Shown here: piece after piece, positions 18,897-27,652 of the stretch
Position numbering within the stretch: position 1 is the first letter of the stretch
How the letters are laid out: each line of letters starts with the position of its first letter
NCBI RefSeq assembly: GCF_004684095.1
Contig: NZ_SRII01000003.1
Coordinates: 496,001 to 560,000, forward strand
Reading direction: 5' to 3'
DNA length: 64,000 nt
Origin: Hymenobacter sp. UV11
GTDB lineage: Bacteria; Bacteroidota; Bacteroidia; Cytophagales; Hymenobacteraceae
Made by a program: the position numbers and the translations under genes
Notes under the pieces: generated by a model
Told to the model about the DNA's origin: nothing
The model's database searches: none
What the model saw: only the letters and a program-made list of their open reading frames with translations

Positions 18897-19229
18897 ATGA
18901 AAGTACTGTATCTCTTCGCAACCGCCTTGCTGGGACTGGCCAGCGCCTTTTCGGCCCACGCCCAAACGCCCGCCGCCCGCAGCCTGCCCGTCGCGGCGCC
19001 GGCCTCCAGCACCGCGCCCCGCACCATAATGGTCCAGCCCGTGCCCACCAGCGCCACTACCCCTACCTCGCCCGAAACGGCCCGACCTCTGTACACCAAC
19101 GGTGTGCCGGCCCGCGATGTCGATGCCGGGCCGCAGCACATCAACCGGCTCTACGGGGGGAAGGCGGCCGTTTCGGGCTCGCACGAAACGCGCAGCCTCA
19201 ACCGCAAGCGCACTACTACCCAGCCATAA
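18897..19229 (+). CDS. Small secreted Thr/Pro-rich protein
   Basis: A 110-residue protein with the signal peptide MKVLYLFATALLGLASAFSA(HAQ), clearly related to that of the 18293 protein. The mature part is low-complexity (TPAARSLPVAAPASSTAPR) and ends with a more ordered basic segment (INRLYGGKAAVSGSHETRSL). ATG 18897 starts the signal peptide; the frame continues upstream without sense. Function is unknown. The two neighbours may be a duplicated pair in which only the leader stayed alike. It has its own terminator. Confidence 0.55.
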   Translation: MKVLYLFATALLGLASAFSAHAQTPAARSLPVAAPASSTAPRTIMVQPVPTSATTPTSPETARPLYTNGVPARDVDAGPQHINRLYGGKAAVSGSHETRSLNRKRTTTQP

Positions 19230-19243
19230 GCTGCGGGCAGCTG

Positions 19244-19289
19244 CACCAAAAACCCCTGGCCGCTCCAACGCAGCCAGGGGTTTTTGGTG
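19244..19289. terminator. Bidirectional terminator
   Basis: A 17-bp perfect stem (CACCAAAAACCCCTGGC at 19244-19260; its complement at 19273-19289) with A and T runs on the two sides serves the secreted-protein gene and the convergent hscA-like gene. Confidence 0.85.
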
Positions 19290-19309
19290 TCTGAAAAGGG
19301 GGGGTAGGG

Positions 19310-21184
19310 CTAGCCGATTTGCTTGCCGCTCATGGCCTGCTTGATGGAAATATTCATCACGCGCTCGGCAAAGGGGCGGGTTTGCTCATCCAGCTCGTCC
19401 ATGCGCTTGAGAATCAGGTCGCGGTCGTTGCCGGTGAGGGCCTGGCGCAGCGCGTCGGTGTGGCCGGTGGTGGTAACTACTTCGGCGGCTTCGAGGTGCT
19501 CGGCGTTTTTCTTTAAGAAGCGCTCGACCTGGTAGAGCAGCTGCTCGGCGGCGGTGCGGGCCTCGATGAGCAGGCGGGCGGCCACGTCCTGCTTGGCGTT
19601 GGTGAGTGAGTCCATCAGCATCTGCTCCACCTGCTCATCGGTGAGGCCGTACTGGGGCTTGATGTCGACCTGCTGGCGGGTATCGGAGCGCAGCTCCACG
19701 GCCTCCACGCGCAGGATGCCGTCGGCGTTGAGAAAGAAGTTGACATCAATTTTGGGCAGGCCCGCCGGCATGGCCGGAATGCCGCTGAGCACAAATTCGC
19801 CCAGCTTACGGTTTTCGCTAACCAGGTCGCGCTCACCCTGGTACACGCCGATTTTCAGGTTCACCTGGCCGTCTACGCTGGTCGTGTACTGGCGCCCGGC
19901 CTTGGTCGGAATCTTGGAGTTGCGCGGAATAATGGCATCCATGAGCCCGCCCAGCGTTTCGATGCCCAGCGTGAGGGGCGTCACATCAAGCAGCAGCACG
20001 TCGCGCCGGTTGCCCGCCAGAATATCGGCCTGAATGGCCGCGCCAAGCGCCACCACCTCGTCGGGGTTGAGCGAGCTATTGGCCGGCTGGCCGAAGAATT
20101 TCGACACTTCTTCCTGCACCAGCGGCACCCGCGTCGAGCCGCCCACCAGCAGCACCGCGTCGATGGCGGCGGCCGCTAGCCCAGCATCGCCCAGGGCCTG
20201 GCGGCAGGCGTCGATAGTGCGCGATACCAGCGGCGCAATGAGGCCATTAAACTCCGCCTTGGTCAGCGTTACGGCGTACACATTCTCTTCGCCGTCAATA
20301 AGCTGCGTCGTGAAGTCGTCGTGCTGGCTGAGGTAACGCTTGGCCATTTCGGCGGCTAGGCGCAGCTGCTGCTGCTGGCCCGGTACCGACTGAAAAGAGG
20401 GGGGTAGGGAAGCCTGCGCCACCCAGTGCTCGCCAATAGCGCGGTCCATGTCGTCGCCGCCCAGCCAGGTATCGCCGTGGGTGCTCAGCACCTCAAAAAT
20501 GCCCTGGTGCAGCCGTAAAATGCTCACGTCGAAGGTGCCGCCGCCGAGGTCATACACGGCCACCGTCTTTTCCTCCTCGGGGTCGAGGCCGATGCCGTAG
20601 GCCAGGGCCGCGGCGGTGGGCTCGTTCACAATGCGCAGCACCTCCAGGCCAGCCAGGCGGCCAGCGTCGCGGGTGGCCTGGCGCTGCGAGTCGTTGAAGT
20701 AAGCCGGCACCGTAATTACGGCGCGGCGCACGGGCGTTTTGAGGGCGTGCTCGGCGCGGTGGCGCAGCTCGCGCAGAATGTCGGCCGACAGCTCGATGGG
20801 CGAGTAAAAGCGCTCGCCCACCCGCACCTTCACCAGGCCCTCCGAGTCGTCGTCGATGACCTTGTAGCCGAGCTGGCCGGCGTGCTGGCCCAGGTCGCGG
20901 TAACTTTTGCCCAGCAACCGCTTCACCGAATAAATGGTATTCGCGGGGTCCGAAAGCAGAAAATCCTTCGCGTCGGTGCCCACCAGCGGCGAGCTGCCAT
21001 CGGCCGGAAAATGCACCACCGACGGCACGATGGTGCCCCGCCCCAGGTCGTTGATGGCGGCGGGCTGCCGCGTTTCGGGGTGCACGTAGGCCACGAGGCT
21101 GTTGGTAGTGCCCAGGTCGATACCCACAATGAGTTCTTCCTGCTGAATGGCGCCGGTGGCGAGGTTAATGGCAACTTTAGCCAT
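19310..21184 (-). CDS. hscA: Hsp70-family chaperone, HscA-like
   Basis: A 624-residue Hsp70. The ATPase domain shows [25 protein letters not shown] and [15 protein letters not shown]. The substrate domain follows from about residue 395 ([17 protein letters not shown]). The N-terminal extension [17 protein letters not shown] and the absence of the long C-terminal EEVD/DnaK lid tail fit HscA, which works with a J-protein to transfer Fe-S clusters from IscU. No isc or suf genes are adjacent, so HscA rather than a second DnaK is a family-level inference. The ATG at 21184 is chosen; the upstream extension is Arg/Leu-rich and unlike the family. Confidence 0.82.
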   Translation of the reverse strand: MAKVAINLATGAIQQEELIVGIDLGTTNSLVAYVHPETRQPAAINDLGRGTIVPSVVHFPADGSSPLVGTDAKDFLLSDPANTIYSVKRLLGKSYRDLGQHAGQLGYKVIDDDSEGLVKVRVGERFYSPIELSADILRELRHRAEHALKTPVRRAVITVPAYFNDSQRQATRDAGRLAGLEVLRIVNEPTAAALAYGIGLDPEEEKTVAVYDLGGGTFDVSILRLHQGIFEVLSTHGDTWLGGDDMDRAIGEHWVAQASLPPSFQSVPGQQQQLRLAAEMAKRYLSQHDDFTTQLIDGEENVYAVTLTKAEFNGLIAPLVSRTIDACRQALGDAGLAAAAIDAVLLVGGSTRVPLVQEEVSKFFGQPANSSLNPDEVVALGAAIQADILAGNRRDVLLLDVTPLTLGIETLGGLMDAIIPRNSKIPTKAGRQYTTSVDGQVNLKIGVYQGERDLVSENRKLGEFVLSGIPAMPAGLPKIDVNFFLNADGILRVEAVELRSDTRQQVDIKPQYGLTDEQVEQMLMDSLTNAKQDVAARLLIEARTAAEQLLYQVERFLKKNAEHLEAAEVVTTTGHTDALRQALTGNDRDLILKRMDELDEQTRPFAERVMNISIKQAMSGKQIG

Positions 21185-21513
21185 GAGTAGAGTAAAAGAG
21201 CGAAGCCGCCGCGGGGCAGCTGAAAACAGTACAACAAAATTGCCAGCTGAATGGCCCGGCAAAAGTAGTTCCGCTCGCCGCCCGCCCACGTTGGCCGGCC
21301 AAAATGAGGGGTAGGCGCTGCCCCCTAAAACCGGTTTCGCGGGCAGTTCGTAGCTAGCCCAGCCAATCGGGGCTGCCCACCGGCAACCCGCCCCTCGCTT
21401 TTAGAAGGCAGCACCGGGGCGGTAGTGCGGTAAGCTACGTTCAGGTGGCCTGCCCGACCCCGAAGTTGCCTGGTTATTGCGTAATTTTCGCTTCCCCATC
21501 CCCATCCATTGCT

Positions 21514-22845
21514 GTGCGTAAAAACCTCTACCCCATTCTGCTACTAGCTTTCGGGCTGGCCGTAGCTGCTATCTTTTTCTTCAAAAAGCAAGCCCCGGCT
21601 GGCCTGCCCGAGCCCAAGGACCGCATTGGGCGGCTGGCGCTGGGCGGCGAGTGGGTCAATACCAAAGCCGCAATGCAGGGCCTGCTGGCCAAGCTCCGCG
21701 CCGACCCCAACGACCAGAAAAGCCGCCTGCTGCTGGCCGAGGCGTATATGCAGGAAGGGCGCGTGACCGGCAACCACCCCTACTACGATGCGGCGGCCAT
21801 GCAGCTCTTGCAGGAAGTGCTGAAGACCAACCCCGACAACTTCGAGGCCTTGTGCTGCCAGGCGTCGCTGAGCCTTACGCAGCACCACTTTTCGCAGGGC
21901 CTGGCCCTGGCACAGCAGGCCCAGGAAATCAACCCTAGCAGCGGCTACGTCTACGGCCTGCTCACCGATGCCAACGTGGAGCTGGGCCACTACGACCAGG
22001 CCGTGAAAATGGCCGATAAGATGAACCAGGTGCGCCCCGACCTCACGGCCTACGCCCGCGTGAGCTACCTGCGGGAGATTCATGGCGACATACCCGGCGC
22101 CATTCAGGCCATGGATATGGCCGTGAAAGCTGGCTACGTGGGCCTGGAGCAAACTGAGTGGAGCCGCGTGGCCCTGGGCCACCTCTACGAAGTGAGCGGC
22201 CAGCTCGATAAGGCGCAGGAATATTACCAGCAGGCACTCGTGATGCGGCCCAACTACGCCTACGCCCTGGCTGGCCTGGCCCGCGTGGCGGCGGCCCACC
22301 ACGACTACCCCACGGCCATCAAAAACCTGAACCTGGCCCGCGCCACGGTGAAAGATTATGCTTTTACGGACGAGCTGGTGGACGTGTACCGCCTCAACAA
22401 CCAGCCCGAGGAAGCCGAAAAAATGGCCCGCGAATCGGTGAATATGCTGGCCGATGCCGCCAAGCAAGCCAACGATAACGAGCAGCTGGGCCACTACACC
22501 GACCGCGAGCTGGCCTACGCCTACCTCAAAACCGGCGAGCTGGACAAGGCCCTGGAGCACGCCAAAATCGAGTACGCCCGCCGCCCCGACAACATCGACG
22601 TAAACGAAACCCTGGCCTGGGTTTACTACAAGCGCGGCGACTACCAGGAGGCTCAGAAATACATGGCCGTAGCCCGCCGCACCAACTCCCAAAACCCCGT
22701 GCTGCTGTGCCGCGCCGGCCTCATTCTCACTAAAACCGGCAAGGTGGCCGAGGGCCAGGCGCTCATTACCAAAGCCCTCGATACCGCGCCCTACCTCAAC
22801 CCCGAGGTAGAAGCCGAGGGTAAGAAAATGCTGGCGACTCGCTAG
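21514..22845 (+). CDS. TPR-repeat protein with N-terminal membrane anchor
   Basis: A 443-residue protein with one N-terminal hydrophobic helix (PILLLAFGLAVAAIFFF) and about eight tetratricopeptide repeats (for example GHLYEVSGQLDKAQEYYQQA, ELAYAYLKTGELDKALEHAK). It is probably anchored in the inner membrane with the repeats in the periplasm as a protein-binding scaffold. GTG 21514 is preferred because it directly precedes the anchor (VRKNLYP) and follows a promoter-like TAATTTTC; a GTG at 21445 is possible. The HupE/UreJ-type protein and TonB receptor follow on the same strand. Confidence 0.8.
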   Translation: MRKNLYPILLLAFGLAVAAIFFFKKQAPAGLPEPKDRIGRLALGGEWVNTKAAMQGLLAKLRADPNDQKSRLLLAEAYMQEGRVTGNHPYYDAAAMQLLQEVLKTNPDNFEALCCQASLSLTQHHFSQGLALAQQAQEINPSSGYVYGLLTDANVELGHYDQAVKMADKMNQVRPDLTAYARVSYLREIHGDIPGAIQAMDMAVKAGYVGLEQTEWSRVALGHLYEVSGQLDKAQEYYQQALVMRPNYAYALAGLARVAAAHHDYPTAIKNLNLARATVKDYAFTDELVDVYRLNNQPEEAEKMARESVNMLADAAKQANDNEQLGHYTDRELAYAYLKTGELDKALEHAKIEYARRPDNIDVNETLAWVYYKRGDYQEAQKYMAVARRTNSQNPVLLCRAGLILTKTGKVAEGQALITKALDTAPYLNPEVEAEGKKMLATR

Positions 22846-22872
22846 TGATTTGAATAATGTCAGAATTAACAT

Positions 22873-22974
22873 AGAACGTCATGCTGAGCCTGCCGAAGCA
22901 TCTCGCTCGCCTCGTTGACCGATTGCGTTTATTGCTGCACGCGAGATGCTTCGGCAGGCTCAGCATGACGTTCT
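22873..22974. repeat. Long palindromic repeat, family A (GTCATGCTGAGC core)
   Basis: Two 34-nt arms (22873-22906 and 22941-22974) are perfect complements around a 34-nt loop. The arm core GTCATGCTGAGCCTGCCGAA is shared with copies at 56144 and 61414, and in looser form at 33088 and 35345. The right arm contains the ATG used by the hupE-like gene. Confidence 0.9.
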
Positions 22975-23639
22975 GCTACAAGCAAAAACGCGCAGGGCTG
23001 TGGGTGCTGCCGGCATTGCTGCTGCTAGCCCTACCCGCCGCCGCCCACGTCATCGACGCCGACCTGAGCAAGCTTTCGCGCACCCAGGTTATCTGGACTT
23101 ATATCCAGCTCGGCTTCACGCACATTCTGCCGCTGGGTTTCGACCATATCCTGTTCATTATCAGCCTCTACATTCTGGAGCCCAAGCTGAAGCCGGTGCT
23201 GTTTCAGGCCACGGCCTTCACGGTGGCGCACTCCATCACGCTTGGGCTGGCCATGTATGGGCTCATTCAGCCGCCGAGTAGCGTGGTCGAGCCGATTATC
23301 GCGCTCTCCATCCTGTTTGTGGCCATTGAGAATATTATCACGACCAAGCTCAGCCCGTGGCGGCTGGTTATCGTGTTTGGCTTCGGGCTGATTCACGGCA
23401 TGGGCTTCGCCAGCGCGCTCACCGGGCTGGGGCTGCCGCGCAAAGATTATTTTGGCTCGCTCATCTCGTTCAACGTAGGCGTCGAGCTGGGCCAGGTCAC
23501 CATTATTATGCTGTGCTGGCTGCTCGTCGGTCGCTGGGCCGCCGACCGACCCTGGTACCGGGCGCGGGTCGTCATTCCGGTGTCAATAGTCATCGGTCTG
23601 GTCGCGGCTTATTGGACGGTGGACCGGCTTTTAGCTTGA
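22965..23639 (+). CDS. HupE/UreJ-family membrane protein
   Basis: A 224-residue membrane protein: signal-like first helix ([17 protein letters not shown]), then about six helices. Conserved His/Asp motifs are HILPLGFDHILF and LIHGMGFASAL, as in HupE/UreJ-type proteins linked to nickel or cobalt entry. Metal identity is not shown here. ATG 22965 lies inside a palindromic repeat arm; the longer frame from 22881 only translates the repeat itself, so I reject it. A start downstream of the repeat (GTG at about 23001) cannot be excluded. The neighbours are a TPR protein, a small Cys/His protein and a TonB receptor. Confidence 0.82.
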   Translation: MTFCYKQKRAGLWVLPALLLLALPAAAHVIDADLSKLSRTQVIWTYIQLGFTHILPLGFDHILFIISLYILEPKLKPVLFQATAFTVAHSITLGLAMYGLIQPPSSVVEPIIALSILFVAIENIITTKLSPWRLVIVFGFGLIHGMGFASALTGLGLPRKDYFGSLISFNVGVELGQVTIIMLCWLLVGRWAADRPWYRARVVIPVSIVIGLVAAYWTVDRLLA

Positions 23640-23649
23640 ACCAACTTAT

Positions 23650-23752
23650 CTGTCATTGCGAGCCTGCGAAGCAATCTTTCCTTGTTATTCGCATCGTTGA
23701 GTTTACTATCTCTGGCGGAAGGAAAGATTGCTTCGCAGGCTCGCAATGACAG
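23650..23752. repeat. Long palindromic repeat, family B (TGTCATTGCGAGC core)
   Basis: Perfect 32-nt arms (23650-23681 and 23721-23752) surround a 39-nt loop, just after the HupE-like stop. The arm TGTCATTGCGAGCCTGCGAA resembles family A (GTCAT, GAGC, GAAGCA in the same order). A second B copy lies at 34175-34289. Confidence 0.9.
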
Positions 23753-23775
23753 CCATACTCCTTATCTGAAAAGCA

Positions 23776-24171
23776 ATGCTCCGTTCGCTCCTCACTTGGC
23801 TCTTGCTGCTCAACTACCTGCTGGTAGTAGGGGTAGGGCTGCTCGTGAGCCGGCCGCCGGAGCCGCTTTTTACCGCCGCGCACCCCTACGTGCACAGCAA
23901 AGAATGCCAGCAGCGCAATTACCTGCGCCTCGACTGTTTTGAGCGCTGCAACGGCGACCAGCACGAGGTGCACCGCAAGCTGCCTACTGGCACCGGCCTG
24001 CACTACCTGGCTCAGCTAAAGGGGCTCGATGTGCATTGCGCGGCCCTGCCGCTGGCGGCCCTACCCACCCTGGTAGGCGGCTGGCTGGCGCCGCCGCGCG
24101 GCGCCCTGGCTTTGGCCCGGCTGCCCCCCGGCGCCAGCGGGCGCGACTACCCCCCGCCCCAACGCGGCTGA
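23776..24171 (+). CDS. Small membrane-anchored Cys/His-containing protein
   Basis: A 131-residue protein of unknown family with an N-terminal hydrophobic helix (LLTWLLLLNYLLVVGVGLLV) and a periplasmic part carrying several Cys and His residues close together (HPYVHSKECQQRNYLRLDC, then FERCNGDQHEVH). A second hydrophobic stretch follows at about residue 95 (CAALPLAALPTLVGGWLA). The Cys/His cluster could bind metal, which is inference from composition and from its place between a HupE-like gene and a TonB receptor gene. Coding is supported by ordered composition up to about residue 110; the Gly/Pro tail is less convincing. Confidence 0.5.
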   Translation: MLRSLLTWLLLLNYLLVVGVGLLVSRPPEPLFTAAHPYVHSKECQQRNYLRLDCFERCNGDQHEVHRKLPTGTGLHYLAQLKGLDVHCAALPLAALPTLVGGWLAPPRGALALARLPPGASGRDYPPPQRG

Positions 24172-24313
24172 AACTACCCGCCCCCGGTGGCCGCCCGGCC
24201 GTCGCGGTGCCCCCGTGCGGCTACCTGGCTGTGCGGTGGGCCGGTTTATGTTTCACGCCGAAGCTGGTGGCCGCTGCTGAACGCACGCCCGCTGGATTCG
24301 TCAATGCGTTGAT

Positions 24314-26635
24314 ATGCAAGTTATTTACAAAGGGAAAAATAAGGGGCGGCGGCTTTGGCTGTTGCTACTGCTGGTGCTGGGCGGAACGCCGATGGCCTGG
24401 GCACAGCGCTCGGCCGGACTACGCGGCACCGTGGCCGACTCACTTTCGGGCCAGCCGCTGGCTGGGGTGAGTGTGGGACTGCTGGGCCAGCCCGGCGGCA
24501 CGGCCACCGATGCGCTGGGGCAGTTTCAATTGAAAAACCTGGTGCCGGGTGCCTACCAGCTGCGGGTGGGCGCGCTGGGCTACCGCCTCAAGAGCCCCCG
24601 CGTGACGCTGCTGGCCGGCGAAACGCGCGGCCTGACCATCACGCTGGCCCCGACCGCCCTCGACCTGGCCGAAGTGACGGTGAGCCAGCCGCGCGACCTC
24701 AACCAGACGCTGGCCGCCATCTCGCACATCGACCAGACGCTACGGCCCATCAACTCGGCCCAGGACCTGCTGCGGCTGGTGCCGGGCCTATTCATTGCCC
24801 AGCACGCGGGCGGCGGCAAGGCCGAGCAGATTTTTATCCGGGGCTTTGATGCCGACCACGGCACCGACTTTTCGGTGAACATCGACGGCATGCCGGTGAA
24901 TATGGTGAGCCACGCCCACGGCCAGGGCTACGCCGATTTTCACTTCGTGATACCGGAAACCGTGGAGCAGCTCAAGATTTATAAAGGGCCCTACACGGCG
25001 CGCTTCGGCGACTTTGCCACGGCCGGCGCGGGCGAGTTCAGCACCAAAACCAGCCTCGACCGCAGCCAGGTGAAGCTCGAAGTGGGCCAGTACGCTACCC
25101 GCCGGGCGCTGGTGCTGCTCGACCTGCTGGGCACCCACCACCTGCTCAGCAAGAAGCCCGAGAGCGCCTATGTGGCGGCCGAGTACAACTTCACCAACTC
25201 GTATTTCGATAACCCGCAGCATTTCAAACGCTTCAACGGCCTGGCCAAGTACACCGGGCAGCTCTCGGACAAAACTTCGCTGGTGCTGCTTAGCTCGCAC
25301 TTTCAGTCGAGTTGGGATGCCAGCGGCCAGATACCCGAACGCGCAGTGGCAGAAGGGCTTATCTCGCGCTTCGGCAGCATTGACCCCAGCGAGGGGGGTA
25401 GCACGCGCCGCACCAATGCCTACGCCATCCTGACCACCGCGCTGCCCCACGATGCGGTGCTGCGCCAGCAGGCGTACTACTCGCGTTACTACTTCAGCCT
25501 GTTTTCCAACTTCACCTTTTTCAAGGATAACCCGATAAACGGCGACGAGATAAACCAGCAGGATACCGGCCGCAACGTGTGGGGCTACACCGCCACCTAC
25601 GACCGTGACGACCACCTCGGCCCGCGCAACTTGCACTCGACCTGGGGGGTAGGCACCCGCCTCGACGACGGCGGCCTGCTGCTGCGCCACGCCGTGCAGC
25701 GCGTGCCCACCGACACGCTCACTACCGGCCGCCTGCACGAGCAAAACGTGCACGCTTACCTCGACGAAACCCTCGACCTCACCGACCGCCTGAGCGTGAA
25801 CGCCGCGCTGCGGGCCGACCTATTCGTGTTCGATTTTCGGGGGCAGATTACCGACTCGACGGGCGTGCTGGGGCCGTTGCGGGGCCGCGTGAATGCCGCC
25901 CGCGTGTCGCCCAAGCTCAACTTCTACTACCAGGTGTCGCCGGCGGTGCAGCTATTCTGGCGCTCGGGCCTGGGCTTTCATTCGAACGATGCGCGGGGGG
26001 TAGTGCGCGAAACTAACCCCGCCCAGGCCCTGCCCCGCGCCACCGGTACGGAGGTGGGCAGCACCTTCAAGCCCGTGCCCGCGCTGGTGGTGAACGCCGC
26101 CCTGTGGTACCTGCGCCTGCAAAACGAGCTGGTGTACTCCGGCGACGATGGTACCACCGAGAGCGTGGGCGCCACCCAGCGCTTCGGCCTTGACGTGTCG
26201 GCGCGCTACCAGCTCACGCCCCGTTTTTTTCTTGATGCTGACGCCAACTACAGCCACGGCCGCCTGCTGGAGCGTGCCGAGTACGACAACTACATTCCGC
26301 TGGCGCCTACGTTTACCAGCATCGGCGGCCTCACCTACCGGCAACCCAATGGCCTGAGCGCCAGCCTCCGCTACCGTCACATCGACAGCCGCCCGGCCGT
26401 GGAGGACAATAGCATTCGGGCCCACGGCTACTTCCTGCTCGATGCCGTGCTCAGCTACACGCGGCCGCGCTACCAGGTGGGCGCCAGCGTGCAAAACTTA
26501 CTGAACGTGAACTGGAACGAGGCGCAGTTTGCCACCACCAGCCAGCTGCGCGGCGAAACTATGCCCGTGACTGAGCTGAACTACACGCCCGGCACGCCCT
26601 TCTACCTGAAGCTGAACGGTAGCCTCTTTTTCTAG
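24314..26635 (+). CDS. TonB-dependent outer-membrane receptor
   Basis: A 773-residue receptor. It has a signal peptide (LWLLLLLVLGGTPMAWAQ), a carboxypeptidase-regulatory-like domain at about 35-115 (LRGTVADSLSGQPLAGVSV), a plug domain at about 125-235 (LRLVPGLFIAQHAGGGKAEQ, then IFIRGFDADHGTDFSVNIDG), and a beta-barrel ending in LKLNGSLFF with terminal Phe as outer-membrane proteins require. The plug motif DGMPVNMVSHAHGQGYADFH has several His residues and is characteristic of one receptor subfamily. Its place after a HupE-like gene suggests metal or metal-complex uptake, by inference. The 142 bp upstream hold no other gene. Confidence 0.9.
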   Translation: MQVIYKGKNKGRRLWLLLLLVLGGTPMAWAQRSAGLRGTVADSLSGQPLAGVSVGLLGQPGGTATDALGQFQLKNLVPGAYQLRVGALGYRLKSPRVTLLAGETRGLTITLAPTALDLAEVTVSQPRDLNQTLAAISHIDQTLRPINSAQDLLRLVPGLFIAQHAGGGKAEQIFIRGFDADHGTDFSVNIDGMPVNMVSHAHGQGYADFHFVIPETVEQLKIYKGPYTARFGDFATAGAGEFSTKTSLDRSQVKLEVGQYATRRALVLLDLLGTHHLLSKKPESAYVAAEYNFTNSYFDNPQHFKRFNGLAKYTGQLSDKTSLVLLSSHFQSSWDASGQIPERAVAEGLISRFGSIDPSEGGSTRRTNAYAILTTALPHDAVLRQQAYYSRYYFSLFSNFTFFKDNPINGDEINQQDTGRNVWGYTATYDRDDHLGPRNLHSTWGVGTRLDDGGLLLRHAVQRVPTDTLTTGRLHEQNVHAYLDETLDLTDRLSVNAALRADLFVFDFRGQITDSTGVLGPLRGRVNAARVSPKLNFYYQVSPAVQLFWRSGLGFHSNDARGVVRETNPAQALPRATGTEVGSTFKPVPALVVNAALWYLRLQNELVYSGDDGTTESVGATQRFGLDVSARYQLTPRFFLDADANYSHGRLLERAEYDNYIPLAPTFTSIGGLTYRQPNGLSASLRYRHIDSRPAVEDNSIRAHGYFLLDAVLSYTRPRYQVGASVQNLLNVNWNEAQFATTSQLRGETMPVTELNYTPGTPFYLKLNGSLFF

Positions 26636-26668
26636 CCCGATTTCGCGCCCGGCACTGGCTGGAGGCCT

Positions 26669-26676
26669 TACTTTTG
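26669..26676 (+). promoter_or_regulatory. -7 promoter element (TACTTTTG), leaderless
   Basis: A perfect TAnnTTTG whose end lies 6 nt before ATG 26683, so transcription should start on or next to the ATG. It overlaps the alternative TTG start at 26674, which is therefore unlikely. Confidence 0.5.
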
Positions 26677-26682
26677 ATAATC

Positions 26683-27525
26683 ATGAGGAATCAGACGTAC
26701 AGGCAGCACGTGGTAAGCATGGCGCTTTTGGCGCTAGGGCTGCTGCCGCTAGTGAGCGGCTGCTCGCGCGTGGGCCACGCCGAAGCCAGCGCTACCCCGG
26801 TGGCCAGGCCTCAGCTCGGGCCGCCTACCCCCGCACTTTTGCCCGACTCGCTGCGGCCCACGCCCGTGCCGCTCGTGGCCGGCGTGCCCGACACGCTGCA
26901 CCGGGTTATTGCGCAATTGCACCAGGCCCTGGGCCCCGCCGCCGCCGAACTGCGCCCTGAGGTGCTGGAGCAGGCCTGCGTGGGCTACCTCACGCTGCAC
27001 CCCACCGGCCGCATTGAGCGGGCCGGCGTGCTGGCCGTGGCCGATATGGACCTGCCCAATACCACCGAGCGCCTCTGGGTAATTGACCTGAACGAAGCCA
27101 ACGTGCTGCACCGCAGCTTGGTAGCTCACGGCGAGGGCTCGGGTCACCTGCGGGCGCGGCGCTTCTCCAACGTCGAGAGTTCGGCCTGCACCTCGCTCGG
27201 CTTCTACCGAACTTCGGGCACCTACGATGGCATTCACGGCTATTCGCGCCGCCTGCAAGGGTACGACAAGGGCGAGAATACCAACGTGTTTGACCGCTAC
27301 ATCGTGCTGCACGCCGCCGACTACGCCAGCCCCGACTACGTGCGCGAGCACGGCCACCTGGGCTACAGCCGCGGCTGCCCGGCCCTGCCGCCTGCGCAGT
27401 ACAAAGCCATCATCAGCACGCTACGCACGGGTAGTATGCTGCTGGTGAGCGGGCCGGGCCTGGCCTCGCGCTGGCTCGACGGACCGGCCGCCGGGCGGCG
27501 CTTTGCGCGGCGCGGCTGGCGCTAG
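26683..27525 (+). CDS. Lipoprotein with L,D-transpeptidase-like catalytic domain
   Basis: A 280-residue lipoprotein (signal with lipobox LVSGC at about residue 27). Residues about 75-260 match the murein L,D-transpeptidase catalytic-domain family (YkuD-related, PF13645 type): ADMDLPNTTERLWVIDLNEA, VAHGEGSGHL, YIVLHAADYASPDYVREHGH and SRGCPALP, giving the catalytic His and Cys. It would act on peptidoglycan from the membrane. ATG 26683 is set by the promoter. The next gene is a paralogue of about the same length, so this is a tandem duplication; this copy is lipid-anchored and has an extra basic tail (GRRFARRGWR). Confidence 0.85.
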   Translation: MRNQTYRQHVVSMALLALGLLPLVSGCSRVGHAEASATPVARPQLGPPTPALLPDSLRPTPVPLVAGVPDTLHRVIAQLHQALGPAAAELRPEVLEQACVGYLTLHPTGRIERAGVLAVADMDLPNTTERLWVIDLNEANVLHRSLVAHGEGSGHLRARRFSNVESSACTSLGFYRTSGTYDGIHGYSRRLQGYDKGENTNVFDRYIVLHAADYASPDYVREHGHLGYSRGCPALPPAQYKAIISTLRTGSMLLVSGPGLASRWLDGPAAGRRFARRGWR

Positions 27526-27652
27526 GCGCGGAATTTTTTTGGTCCTTAGGCTGTTTTATGCTACCTTGTCGTAGTGTACTGCGTATAACAATCACTGAAT
27601 TAGGTAGCCCGCTTCGGCGAGCGCCTACCCCATTCAATTAGTAGCAAGTGTT

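Noticed and set aside
21185..21289. Upstream extension of the HscA-like protein
   Set aside because: Arg/Leu-rich and absent from the family; ATG 21184 gives the usual start.
22881..22964. N-terminal extension of the HupE-like protein
   Set aside because: These codons only translate the left arm and loop of the palindrome; no family member has such an N-terminus.
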